From Alphaproteobacteria bacterium (GTDB lineage: Bacteria > Pseudomonadota > Alphaproteobacteria > Caulobacterales > Caulobacteraceae): a stretch of DNA of 19,642 nt. Under the pieces are notes generated by a model, which saw nothing but the letters and a program-made list of their open reading frames with translations, was not told where the DNA came from and made no database searches. A program made the translations under genes and the position numbers. Below, piece by piece: positions 1 through 11,834 of this stretch; within the stretch, counting starts at the first letter, position 1, and the number at the start of each line of letters is the position of its first letter. The stretch lies in NCBI GenBank assembly GCA_028869395.1, contig JAGWSE010000400.1, forward strand, positions 1-19,642, given 5' to 3'.

Positions 1-155
1 CCGACAAGCACAAGGTGGCGACGCCCGGGAACTGGAAGCAGGGCGGGGACGTGATCATCGCGCCGTCCGTCAGCAACGAGGAGGCCAAGACCCTCTTCCC
101 CGGCGGCTGGACCGAGCACCGCCCCTATCTGCGCACGACCAGGCAGCCGGCCTGA
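1..155 (+). CDS. 1-Cys peroxiredoxin (Prx6-type), C-terminal fragment
   Basis: Only the last 50 residues are in the window, read in the frame starting at base 3 and ending at TGA 153-155. The visible tail carries the block VATPGNW, then DVIIAPSV, EEAKTLFP-GGW and PYLRTT. This is the dimerisation-domain signature at the C-terminus of 1-Cys (Prx6-like) peroxiredoxins, thiol enzymes that reduce H2O2 and alkyl hydroperoxides in the cytoplasm. The catalytic N-terminal thioredoxin-fold half lies upstream of the window, so the peroxidatic cysteine cannot be checked. The gene converges on the lipoprotein gene that follows, with a strong hairpin between them. Family assignment is fairly secure from the tail alone; physiological role is inferred from the family. 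Confidence 0.85.
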   Translation, partial: DKHKVATPGNWKQGGDVIIAPSVSNEEAKTLFPGGWTEHRPYLRTTRQPA

Positions 156-163
156 CGGGCCGA

Positions 164-185
164 TCCCGCCCCTTCGGGGGCGGGA
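164..185. terminator. Shared hairpin terminator between convergent genes
   Basis: A perfect 9-bp GC-rich stem (164-172 paired with 177-185) closes on a TTCG tetraloop, an exceptionally stable RNA loop on the plus strand. It lies between the peroxiredoxin stop (155) and the stop of the opposing lipoprotein gene (187-189). There is no U-run on either side, so this is an inferred, possibly bidirectional, terminator or 3'-end stabiliser. Confidence 0.6.
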
Positions 186-186
186 C

Positions 187-693
187 CTACTTTCCGGCCG
201 GCGGCGGAACAGCGATGGTGACGCCGCCGGCCAGCATGCCGATCATCCGCCAGCCCGGCGCCTCCTTGGCGAAGGTGACGATGCAGGTCTGCTTCGGCGT
301 CAGGTCGTGGACGCAGACGCGGTGATCGTCCAGGCGCTTCACAAGATCCTCGACCTGGGCCTTGGACGGCGCGCCCCTCAGCGGCGCGCCGGAGCCGGCC
401 TGCACCAGCCGGAAAGCCTGCGGCGAGATCATGTTGTCGAGCGCCAGTTCCGACGGGCCGCCGTCCACCACCAGGTCATCGCGCCGCGCGACCGAGGCGA
501 TCTGCTTGCGCAGGTCGGCCCGCAGGGCCGGGCGGTCCAGCAGCGCCTCGAAACCGCCGGCGTTGCCGGTCTGCACCGCCGTCAGTAGCCCCTGGACCGC
601 GGCCATGGCCTGCTTGTCCGGCCTGTCGCCGCACGCCTGCAACGCGACGGCCAGCGCGGTCAGCGCCGCCGCCCGAACCCACCATTTCGTCAT
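187..693 (-). CDS. Putative outer-membrane/periplasmic lipoprotein, DUF2939-like
   Basis: This encodes 168 residues if it starts at the ATG at 691-693. The N-terminus is MTKWW followed by a hydrophobic stretch and the lipobox L-Q-A-C, with the lipidated Cys at residue 21, so it should be exported by Sec and anchored by signal peptidase II processing. The frame stays open upstream to an ATG at 768. That would add an Arg-rich extension ahead of the signal peptide, so the shorter start is preferred, although no strong Shine-Dalgarno supports any of the starts. The mature part has a block around FEALLDRPALRADLRKQI and LDNMISPQAFRLV that resembles DUF2939 proteins, which have no known activity. 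Two cysteines about ten residues apart near the C-terminus could form a disulfide. It is divergent from acs. Lipoprotein call is firm; the DUF assignment is tentative. Confidence 0.7.
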   Translation of the reverse strand: MTKWWVRAAALTALAVALQACGDRPDKQAMAAVQGLLTAVQTGNAGGFEALLDRPALRADLRKQIASVARRDDLVVDGGPSELALDNMISPQAFRLVQAGSGAPLRGAPSKAQVEDLVKRLDDHRVCVHDLTPKQTCIVTFAKEAPGWRMIGMLAGGVTIAVPPPAGK

Positions 694-795
694 GCGGCGG
701 ACCATGGCGAGCGCCGCTGCCTGCCGCAACCGCCGAAACGCGCGAATCCCCCGGTAAAATGGAGACATGGCGCCGCGCCGCGGGGGTGCGGACGG

Positions 796-823
796 TTGCG
801 CCTACCCGGTCCGTCCGCATACT
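796..823 (+). promoter_or_regulatory. Possible sigma-70-type promoter for acs
   Basis: TTGCGC (796-801) and CATACT (818-823) are separated by 16 bases in the 165-nt divergent region between the lipoprotein gene and acs. This would place the transcript start near 830, about 28 nt before the acs GTG. Matches to consensus are partial, so this is a weak prediction. Confidence 0.3.
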
Positions 824-846
824 GGTTCCGCGGGGACTTGAGATCT

Positions 847-851
847 GGGAG
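847..851 (+). promoter_or_regulatory. Shine-Dalgarno fixing the acs GTG start
   Basis: GGGAG lies 7 nt before the GTG at 859-861. An in-frame TTG at 796 would add 21 residues unlike Acs proteins and has no such site, so GTG 859 is chosen. Confidence 0.7.
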
Positions 852-858
852 CACGCAC

Positions 859-3204
<2,346 letters not shown>

Positions 3205-3234
3205 TCGGGAGGATTCAGCGTCGGGGCGACGGCC

Positions 3235-4215
3235 GTGAACGCGGAGCTCCCGCCCGCCTTGCGCGACGCGCTCGCCGAGGCGCTGGAGGGCGTCTCGCGC
3301 AAGGCGCTCGCCGAACGCGCCCGGCGCATCTCCGAACGCTACCGCGCTGGCGGCGGCTCGGCCGCGGTCATCCGCGAGCCTGACGACGCGCTCGCCTACG
3401 CCCTGGTCCGGCTGCCGGCGACCTACGCCGCCTGCGCCGCGGTGTTTGCGGAAGCGCAGCGGATGACGCCGGGCTTCTCGCCCGCCCGATTGCTGGACGC
3501 CGGCTCGGGTCCTGGCGCGGCGAGCTGGGCGGCCGCGCAGGCGTGGCCGGGCCTCGAGACGGTGACCTGGGTCGACGCCAGTGCGCCGTTCCTGGGCCTG
3601 GCGGGCCGTCTCGGCCGCCACGGGCCTGCGCCGCTGCGGAGGCCAGACGTGGTCGCCGCCGACCTCGCCGCCGACCGCCCCTGGCCGGAGGCGGACCTCG
3701 TCGTGGCGAGCTACGCCGTGGCCGAGTTGCCCGACCTCCAGCAGGGCCCCGTCGTCCGTCGCCTCTGGGCCGCCTGCCGCGGCGTGCTTGCGCTGATCGA
3801 GCCCGGCACGCCGGCCGGCTATGCGCGCCTGATGGCCGCGCGCGAGGCTCTCATCGCCGAGGGCGCCGAGATCCTGGCCCCCTGCCCGCACGCCCAGCCC
3901 TGTCCCCTCGAGAGCCCCGACTGGTGCCACTTCAGCGTCCGCTTGCCCCGCAGCCGCGATCACCGGCTGGTCAAGACAGGCGAGACCCCCTTCGAGGACG
4001 AGAAGTTCGCCTACCTCATCGCCGCGCGCCCAGGCATCGCCGCCGCCATGCGCCAGCCGCGCGTGCTGGCGCATCCGCAAGGCGGCAAGGGCGGGGCGGT
4101 GTTCAAGCTCTGCGGACCGCAGGGGCTCGAGTCCCGCGCCGTTCCCCGGCGCAACAAGGCCGGCTTCGCCCGGACCCGACGGCTCGGATGGGGCGACGTC
4201 TTTCCGGGCGAGTGA
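3235..4215 (+). CDS. Rsm22-family small-ribosomal-subunit assembly factor/methyltransferase-like protein
   Basis: This 326-residue protein starts with GTG at 3235, 30 nt after acs. An SAM-binding fold is indicated by LLDAGSGPG (residues 86-94) and a following acidic strand (TWVDAS), with a post-I motif around DLVVASYAVAELPD. The second half carries CPHAQPC (Cys217, Cys223), a third Cys at 231 and a fourth at 293, a C-X5-C-X7-C-X61-C pattern. That is the signature of Rsm22/METTL17 proteins, where four cysteines hold a [4Fe-4S] cluster. Mitochondrial relatives assist assembly of the small ribosomal subunit, and methyltransferase activity is disputed. The C-terminal RRNKAGFARTRRLGWGD block is also typical. 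The preceding GGGAGG (3207-3212) is too far from the GTG to act as its Shine-Dalgarno; GGGG near 3223 is closer. The family call is strong; rRNA target and enzymatic activity are unknown. Confidence 0.87.
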   Translation: MNAELPPALRDALAEALEGVSRKALAERARRISERYRAGGGSAAVIREPDDALAYALVRLPATYAACAAVFAEAQRMTPGFSPARLLDAGSGPGAASWAAAQAWPGLETVTWVDASAPFLGLAGRLGRHGPAPLRRPDVVAADLAADRPWPEADLVVASYAVAELPDLQQGPVVRRLWAACRGVLALIEPGTPAGYARLMAAREALIAEGAEILAPCPHAQPCPLESPDWCHFSVRLPRSRDHRLVKTGETPFEDEKFAYLIAARPGIAAAMRQPRVLAHPQGGKGGAVFKLCGPQGLESRAVPRRNKAGFARTRRLGWGDVFPGE

Positions 4216-4950
4216 CTATTCGCCGTCCTGACCGCGGGCGACGTCCTCTTCCTCCTCATCGGCCGGTGGGCCCTGGATCAGTCCAACCACGGCGGTCGCC
4301 ACGGCGGCGCCGATCAGGGGCCCGGCCACATAGATCCACTGATCGGCCAGCCGACCGCTCAGCAGAGCCGGTCCCAGGGAGCGGGCCGGGTTCATCGAGG
4401 CGCCGCTCATCGGGCGCGAGAACAGATCACAGAGCGCGATCGTGCCCCCCACCGCAAGCGCCGCGTTCTGGCCGAGCACCCGGAAGCGGGAGGCCGTCGA
4501 AAGGATCACGAGGCAGAGCAGGAAGGTGAGCACGACCTCGAAGCCGAACCCCGCGAGCACGCCGTGGTGCGGCGTGGTCAGCCCCGGCGCGATGTCGCCC
4601 GCCAGCAGCATCAGCAGGCCCGCGGCGATCATCGCGCCTGCGAACTGCGCTGCGATGTAGAGCGGCACGCGCCGCCACGGGAACACCCGCCTGAGCGCGA
4701 ACGCGGTGGTCACGGCCGGATTGAAGTGCGCGCCCGAGGCGTTCCCGAGCGAATAGATCATCGCCATGATGACGAGGCCTGTCGCGAGCGAGCGGCCGAC
4801 CGCCGTCACGTCATGGCCCGCATCTGCGGCCTGGATGGCGCCGCCGCCGCAATCGACGAGCACCAGGGCGAACGTGCCCGTCACTTCCGCCGCGAGCGAG
4901 CGCCACAGCGGCGGGTCCCTGTTCGATTTGCCGTGCTTGCGATCCGCCAT
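4216..4950 (-). CDS. Aquaporin/MIP-family channel with atypical selectivity filter
   Basis: This 244-residue inner-membrane protein has six predicted membrane segments and both hallmark half-helix motifs: GAHFNPAVT (NPA at 77-79) and GASMNPARS (NPA at 187-189, filter Arg190). Aligning by eye to E. coli AqpZ, the aromatic/arginine filter positions Phe43, His174, Thr183 and Arg189 become Thr57, Asp175, Ala184 and Arg190. This is a wider, more polar pore than a strict water channel, so the substrate could be water, glycerol or another small solute. The C-terminus is a soluble tail with a DEEEED acidic cluster. The start ATG at 4948-4950 has no clear Shine-Dalgarno. Its stop codon begins directly after the stop of the convergent rsm22, with no spacer. 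The family is certain; calling it AqpZ would overstate the evidence. Confidence 0.9.
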   Translation of the reverse strand: MADRKHGKSNRDPPLWRSLAAEVTGTFALVLVDCGGGAIQAADAGHDVTAVGRSLATGLVIMAMIYSLGNASGAHFNPAVTTAFALRRVFPWRRVPLYIAAQFAGAMIAAGLLMLLAGDIAPGLTTPHHGVLAGFGFEVVLTFLLCLVILSTASRFRVLGQNAALAVGGTIALCDLFSRPMSGASMNPARSLGPALLSGRLADQWIYVAGPLIGAAVATAVVGLIQGPPADEEEEDVARGQDGE

Positions 4951-5088
4951 CCTGCGCGTCGTGAGAAGCGCCGCCGTCGCGGCGGTGTCGTAAAAGCGTG
5001 ACGCGGCCGTGAGGTTGCGAACCGGGCGGGGTTTCCCGCGGCGCGCGCGGTGCTAAGGGTGGCGCCTTCGACGTTCGGGATCGCGTCC

Positions 5089-7932
5089 ATGCTTCGCCAG
5101 TTCCTGGCCGCCCTCGGCCTATCGGTCAGCCTCGCCCTGGTTCCCGCCGCCCGCGCGGCGCCCGCGCCGAAGGCGCCGCCGCCCAAGGTGCAGGTCCCGC
5201 CGATCCCCTTCCAGACCTACCGGCTTCCGAACGGCCTCCTGGTCATCACCTCGCTCGACCGCACGACCCCCAACGTCTCCGTGCAGGTCTGGTACGGCGT
5301 CGGCTCGAAGAACGACCCCAGGGGCCGCTCCGGCTTCGCCCACCTGTTCGAGCACCTGATGTTCAAGGCGACGAAGGATCTGCCGCCGGAGAGCTTCGAC
5401 CGGCTCACCGAGGACGTGGGCGGCTTCAACAACGCCTCCACCTACGACGACTTCACCAACTACTACGAGGTGATCCCCGCCAACCACCTGCAGCGGCTGA
5501 TCTGGGCCGAATCCGAGCGGATGGGCTCGCTGGTCGTCGATCCCGCGAACTTCAAGTCCGAGCGCGCCGTGGTCGAGGAGGAGCTGCGCCAGCGCGTCCT
5601 GGCCTCCCCCTACGGGCGGCTGTTCTCGCTCGACGTGCCGGAGGCCACCTACAAGGTGCACCCGTACCATCGCCCCGGTATCGGCTCGATCGCCGACCTC
5701 GAGGCGGCGACCCTGGACGATGTCCGCCAGTTCCACGAGACCTTCTACCGGCCCTCGGACGCCGCCCTGATCGTGGTCGGCAACTTCGATCCCGCCCAGC
5801 TGCATGCCTGGGTGCAGAGGTATTTCGGCCCCCTGAAGAATCCGCCGACGCCGATGCCGAAGGTCACCGCCGTCGAGCCGCCCCGCAGGGGTCCCGGCGT
5901 GTTCAACGGCTATGGCCCGAACGTGCCGCTGCCGGCGCTCGCCATCACCTGGCTGGGCCCGAGCGCGCGCAGCCCCGACGCGCCGGCGCTGCAGGTGCTG
6001 GACGCCATCCTGTCGGCCGGAAAGTCGTCGCGCCTCTACGACAGCCTCGTCTACCGCCAGCGGATCGCCACCGAGGTGTTCTCCAACGCCGACCTGCCGC
6101 AGCAGCCCGGCAACTTCATGGTGGGCGCGATCATGGCCTCGGGCCACACCCTGGCCGAGGGCGAGAAGGCCCTGCTGACCCAGGTCCAGCGCCTGCGCGC
6201 GGCGCCGCCCACCGCGGCCGAACTGGCGGCGGCCAAGAACCAGCTGATCGCCGGCAAGCTCCGCGACCGCGAGACCATCGAGGGCCGCGGCTTCGCGCTG
6301 GGCTATGCGCTGCGCATCGAAGGCAGCCCCGCCAAGGCCAACACCGACCTGACCGCCATCGAGAACGTGACCGCCACCGACGTCCAGCGCGTCGCCCAGA
6401 AGTACCTCGATCCCGACACGCGCATGACCATCAACTACCGGCCCGACAGCGAGCGGCCCAAGGGCGAGGCCGCGCCGGCGCCCACGCCGCCGCCCAGGCG
6501 GGTGGTCAAGTACACCGGCCCGGTCTTCAGGCTGCTGCCGCCGGACGAGCGCCAGAAGCCGCCGCCGATCGGCGCGCCGATCCGTCCGATCCTCCCGCAC
6601 CCGGCCGAGCGGACGCTCGCCAACGGCCTTCGCGTGATCGTCGCGAAGTCCTCCGACCTGCCGCTGGTCACCGCGGACCTGACGATCAAGACCGGCGGCT
6701 GGGCCGATCCGCCGGGCCTCGCCGGCGACGTCGCGATGACTGCCGACATGCTCACCGAGGGCACCACGACCCGCTCCGCGCCGGAGGTGGCCCGCGCGGT
6801 CGAGGCGCTCGGCGCGAACCTCGATTCCGGCGCCAGCCTTGAGGCCGCCTCGGTCACCCTGAACGTCATGACCGACAAGCTCGACGCGGCCATGCCGATC
6901 ATGGCCGACGTGACCAAGAACCCGGTCTTCGCGCCCGACGAACTGTCGCGTCAGCGGCAGTTGGCCCTGGACTCGCTGCGCGTCGCCTACCAGGAGCCCG
7001 GCCAGCTCGCGAGCTTCGCCGCGGCCCCGCTGATCTTCGCGGGCACCCCCTTCGGCCATGTGGCGAGCGGCACGCCGGAATCCCTGGTGAAGATCACCCC
7101 TGCGGACCTGCAGGCCGTCCACAAGGAATGGTTCCGGCCCGACAACGCGATCCTGGTGTTCACCGGCGACATCGCCCCGGCGCAGGCCTTCGCGCTCGCC
7201 CAGAAGTGGTTCGGCGACTGGGCGCGCCCGGCGACGCCGCTTCCGCCCACGCCGGTCATCCGGCCCGATCCGACCCCCAGGGCGATCGCCATCGACCTCC
7301 CCGGCACCGCGCAGGCTTCGGTCAATGTGGTGAAGCTGGGCATCCCCCGCTCCGATCCGGACTATTACGCCGGCATCGTCGCCAACACGGTGCTCGGCGG
7401 CGGCTATTCGGCGCGGCTCAACGAGGAGATCCGCATCAAGCGGGGCCTGTCGTACGGCGCCAGCTCGGGGCTCTCCGCGGACCGCACCACGGGCTCCTTC
7501 CGGGCCACCGCCCAGACCCGCAACGAGGCGGCGCCCCAGGTGCTCGACCTGATCGAGACCGAAATGCAGAAGCTCGGCCAGGCGCCCCCCGGCGCGGAGG
7601 AGCTCAAGGCCCGCAAGTCGGTGCTCGTCGGCTCCTACGGTCGCGAGCTCGCCACCACGGGCGGGCTGGCCGACATCCTGGGGCTCTACGCCCTCTACGG
7701 CATCCCGCTGGACGAGATCACCCGCTACACCGACCAGGTGGAGGGTGTGACGCCCGCCGAGGTGCAGGCGTTTGCGGCCAAGATGCTCAGCCCGGTGGGG
7801 GCCAGCGTCATAGTCGCGGGCGACGCCAGGCAGTTCACCGCGGGACTGAAGGCGAAGCTACCGAACCTGCAGGTGATCCCGGCCGCCCAGCTCGACCTCG
7901 ACTCGCCCACGCTGACGAAGCCCGCGAGGTGA
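5089..7932 (+). CDS. Secreted fused M16 (pitrilysin-family) zinc peptidase
   Basis: This 947-residue protein starts at ATG 5089 with GGGA (5077-5080) 8 nt upstream. An in-frame GTG at 5050 would precede the signal peptide and is rejected. A Sec signal peptide (hydrophobic core LAALGLSVSLALV, cleavage after ARA near residue 24) sends it to the periplasm. The first M16 domain has the inverted zinc motif HLFEH (85-89), with the third ligand expected in the EEE cluster at 163-165. After a proline-rich linker, a second M16 copy begins near 504. There the HXXEH position reads GLAGDVAMT and cannot bind zinc, but the substrate-binding RGLSYG (785-790) is kept. One active plus one inactive half is the normal architecture of fused M16B proteins, which form a clamshell degrading peptides. 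The gene is divergent from the aquaporin (138-nt gap with no clear promoter) and convergent with the Hsp70. Substrate unknown. Confidence 0.93.
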   Translation: MLRQFLAALGLSVSLALVPAARAAPAPKAPPPKVQVPPIPFQTYRLPNGLLVITSLDRTTPNVSVQVWYGVGSKNDPRGRSGFAHLFEHLMFKATKDLPPESFDRLTEDVGGFNNASTYDDFTNYYEVIPANHLQRLIWAESERMGSLVVDPANFKSERAVVEEELRQRVLASPYGRLFSLDVPEATYKVHPYHRPGIGSIADLEAATLDDVRQFHETFYRPSDAALIVVGNFDPAQLHAWVQRYFGPLKNPPTPMPKVTAVEPPRRGPGVFNGYGPNVPLPALAITWLGPSARSPDAPALQVLDAILSAGKSSRLYDSLVYRQRIATEVFSNADLPQQPGNFMVGAIMASGHTLAEGEKALLTQVQRLRAAPPTAAELAAAKNQLIAGKLRDRETIEGRGFALGYALRIEGSPAKANTDLTAIENVTATDVQRVAQKYLDPDTRMTINYRPDSERPKGEAAPAPTPPPRRVVKYTGPVFRLLPPDERQKPPPIGAPIRPILPHPAERTLANGLRVIVAKSSDLPLVTADLTIKTGGWADPPGLAGDVAMTADMLTEGTTTRSAPEVARAVEALGANLDSGASLEAASVTLNVMTDKLDAAMPIMADVTKNPVFAPDELSRQRQLALDSLRVAYQEPGQLASFAAAPLIFAGTPFGHVASGTPESLVKITPADLQAVHKEWFRPDNAILVFTGDIAPAQAFALAQKWFGDWARPATPLPPTPVIRPDPTPRAIAIDLPGTAQASVNVVKLGIPRSDPDYYAGIVANTVLGGGYSARLNEEIRIKRGLSYGASSGLSADRTTGSFRATAQTRNEAAPQVLDLIETEMQKLGQAPPGAEELKARKSVLVGSYGRELATTGGLADILGLYALYGIPLDEITRYTDQVEGVTPAEVQAFAAKMLSPVGASVIVAGDARQFTAGLKAKLPNLQVIPAAQLDLDSPTLTKPAR

Positions 7933-7938
7933 GGTCCT

Positions 7939-7957
7939 CTCCCCGCTCAGCGGGGAG
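7939..7957. terminator. Shared hairpin overlapping the Hsp70 stop codon
   Basis: CTCCCCGC (7939-7946) pairs perfectly with GCGGGGAG (7950-7957) around a 3-nt TCA loop. That loop is the minus-strand TGA stop of the Hsp70 gene. The M16 gene stops at 7932, so the same hairpin can end both convergent transcripts. No U-run follows on either strand. Confidence 0.55.
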
Positions 7958-9296
7958 GGCTCGCCGCGCTGGCCCACCGCGACAGCTCGCGCTCGCGGCC
8001 CATCAGGGCCAGGCCGGCGGCGATGGATTCCAGCTCCGCGCCCGTCTCGATCCGCTCGGGCGGGAACCGCCGCCGGAAGATCGAGCGCACTGCCGGCACC
8101 AGCGAGGAGCCGCCGGTCAGGAACACCCGGTCGATCTGGCCCGGCGCCAGGCCCGCGTCGGCCAGCGCACGGTCGACGGCGGCCTCGATCTCGCCGAGCT
8201 CGGGTGCGATCCAGCTTTCGAACTCGCTCCGCGCCACCTCGCGCACGATGCGGATCGAGCCCGCCTCGAAGCGGAACTCGGCGCGCTCGTCCGCCGACAG
8301 GGCCTCCTTCAGGCGCGAGACCGCGCGGTAGAGGACGTAGCCGTAGTTCTCGTCCAGGGTCTCGATCAGCCGGCCGATCTTCGCCGGCTCGACCGCCTCC
8401 CGCAGCAGGGCGCGGATCTCGCGCATGTCGCGGCTCGCGCGCATCAGCGCGAGCTGGTCCCAGCGGGCGAAAGCTGAAAAGTATCGATTTGGAACCGGCA
8501 ATACCTTGCCGTAGCTCTGGTAGCTCGACCCCTTGCCCAGCTCGGGCGAGACCAGCCGGTCGATGATCCGGTAGTCGAACGCATCGCCGGCGACCCCGAC
8601 GCCGGCCCGGCCCAGCGGCGTCGAGCGCATCTCGCCGGCTTCGCGCTCGAAGCGGATGATCGAGAAATCCGAGGTGCCGCCGCCGAAGTCGCCGACCAGC
8701 ACGGTGGCGTCCCGCTCCAGCGCGCGGGCGAAGAAGAAGGCCGCGCCCACCGGCTCGTAGGCGTAGACGATCTCGGAGAAACCCAGCCGGGCGAAGGCCG
8801 TCTCGTAGCGCGACAGCGCCAGCGGCTCGGAGGGGTGCGCTCCGGCGAAGGTCACCGGCCGCCCCACGATGACGCGCGCCGGCAGCTCGGCCATCTCGGC
8901 CCCGGCGTAGTCCCGCAGTTTGAGCAAGAAGGCCGAAAGCAGGTCCTCGAACCGGTACCGGCGGCCCAGGATCTGGGTTTCGGTGAAGCTTTCCGAGGCG
9001 GCGAACATCTTGAAGGACTGGATGAACCGCGTCTCGACAGGATCCTCCACATAGGCCTCGATCGCCCAGGGGCCGGCCGCCACGGCGCGCTCGCTCGGCC
9101 GCTCCGGCGGGGCGTGAAAGGACAGGCAGCTGCGGAAGGCGAACAGGTCGGCCTCCGGCGCGCCGCCGCCGCCGCCCGCCTCCAGGGAATTCGGCGCCGG
9201 GAAGCGGACCAGATGCGCCGGTCCCTCCGACGCCGCCAGGGCCACCACGGTGTTGGTCGTACCGAAGTCGATGCCCAGGCTGAACGGCGAACTCAT
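7947..9296 (-). CDS. yegD: YegD-type Hsp70-family ATPase lacking a substrate-binding domain
   Basis: This 449-residue protein has the full actin/Hsp70 ATPase fold: phosphate-1 loop GIDFGTTNT (8-16), phosphate-2 loop GDFGGGTSDF (about 201-210) and adenosine motif FLTGGSSLVP near residue 392. It ends right after the nucleotide domain (ESIAAGLALMGRE), without the beta-sandwich and lid of DnaK. Length and internal landmarks (VIGRPVTF, YEPVGAAFFF) match E. coli YegD, a cytoplasmic Hsp70 relative with no established client. The start ATG at 9294-9296 has GAGGAG 9 nt upstream. A glycine-rich loop near residues 40-45 is an insertion relative to DnaK. It lies 93 nt downstream of maeB on the same strand and may be co-transcribed. 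Subfamily is well supported; cellular role is unknown. Confidence 0.9.
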   Translation of the reverse strand: MSSPFSLGIDFGTTNTVVALAASEGPAHLVRFPAPNSLEAGGGGGAPEADLFAFRSCLSFHAPPERPSERAVAAGPWAIEAYVEDPVETRFIQSFKMFAASESFTETQILGRRYRFEDLLSAFLLKLRDYAGAEMAELPARVIVGRPVTFAGAHPSEPLALSRYETAFARLGFSEIVYAYEPVGAAFFFARALERDATVLVGDFGGGTSDFSIIRFEREAGEMRSTPLGRAGVGVAGDAFDYRIIDRLVSPELGKGSSYQSYGKVLPVPNRYFSAFARWDQLALMRASRDMREIRALLREAVEPAKIGRLIETLDENYGYVLYRAVSRLKEALSADERAEFRFEAGSIRIVREVARSEFESWIAPELGEIEAAVDRALADAGLAPGQIDRVFLTGGSSLVPAVRSIFRRRFPPERIETGAELESIAAGLALMGRERELSRWASAASPPR

Positions 9297-9316
9297 CGAA
9301 AACGCTCCTCGAGGTC

Positions 9317-9345
9317 GGGGGCGGGCGGCGATCGTCCGCTCCCCC
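9317..9345 (-). terminator. Imperfect hairpin between maeB and the Hsp70 gene
   Basis: GGGGG (9317-9321) pairs with CCCCC (9341-9345), and an inner CGG/CCG pair closes around CGATCGT, with mismatches between the two helices. It sits in the 93-nt gap downstream of the maeB stop. It might attenuate read-through into the Hsp70 gene, but it lacks a U-tract and is imperfect. Confidence 0.3.
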
Positions 9346-9389
9346 GAGGCGCGCGACCGGCTAGTTCGAAGGGCGGATCCGCACCCGCA

Positions 9390-11678
<2,289 letters not shown>

Positions 11679-11716
11679 GGCGGCCCGGGTCCTCGTCGCA
11701 GGCGGCAGGACGGCCA

Positions 11717-11745
11717 CCTATAGAGAGCGGCGGAATTCCGAACAA
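11717..11745 (-). promoter_or_regulatory. Possible maeB promoter
   Basis: On the minus strand TTGTTC (11740-11745) and TATAGG (11717-11722) are spaced by exactly 17 bases, giving a start near 11710 and a leader of about 30 nt to the maeB ATG. Consensus matches are 3/6 and 4/6. This geometry supports the ATG start over the upstream GTG. Confidence 0.4.
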
Positions 11746-11746
11746 C

Positions 11747-11759
11747 CTCACTATGTGAG
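11747..11759. promoter_or_regulatory. Inverted repeat adjoining the maeB -35 box; possible operator
   Basis: CTCAC-TAT-GTGAG is a perfect 5-bp inverted repeat with a 3-bp centre. Its inner edge lies one base from the predicted maeB -35 box, so it would be centred about 43 bp upstream of the start, a typical activator position. It also lies upstream of the dapB promoter candidate. The binding protein is unknown. Confidence 0.35.
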
Positions 11760-11771
11760 AAGCGACGGCCA

Positions 11772-11801
11772 TTGACCCCGCCGTCTCCCTCGCGAGACTA
11801 A
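11772..11801 (+). promoter_or_regulatory. Weak promoter candidate for dapB
   Basis: TTGACC (11772-11777) matches the -35 consensus well, but the best -10 after 18 bases, GACTAA (11796-11801), is poor. It is in the right place, 33 nt ahead of the dapB start codon. Confidence 0.25.
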
Positions 11802-11820
11802 CGCTGGTCATGTCGTCGCC

Positions 11821-11828
11821 GGGGGAGG
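11821..11828 (+). promoter_or_regulatory. Strong Shine-Dalgarno for the TTG start of dapB
   Basis: GGGGGAGG lies 6 nt before TTG 11835-11837. No ATG or GTG is available in this frame before the conserved GALGRMG motif, so this site decides the start. Confidence 0.75.
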
Positions 11829-11834
11829 CGCAGC

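Noticed and set aside
796..858. Upstream TTG start for acs adding 21 residues
   Set aside because: The extension is unlike Acs N-termini, overlaps the likely promoter, and lacks the Shine-Dalgarno that precedes GTG 859.
4971..4985. Palindromic CCGCC-GTCGC-GGCGG upstream of the aquaporin
   Set aside because: Such short GC palindromes are expected by chance at this base composition, and no promoter element lies in a sensible position next to it.
5119..7122. A 667-codon minus-strand open frame inside the M16 gene
   Set aside because: Antisense to a peptidase with signal peptide and zinc motif; its translation is a compositional artefact.
6598..7932. Second M16 half lacking the zinc motif as a degraded gene
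   Set aside because: Fused M16 proteins normally pair one active and one inactive half; the RGLSYG substrate motif is intact, so this is standard architecture.
11679..11717. Upstream GTG start for maeB
   Set aside because: It coincides with the predicted transcription start and adds 13 residues not typical of MaeB; ATG 11678 gives the usual family length.
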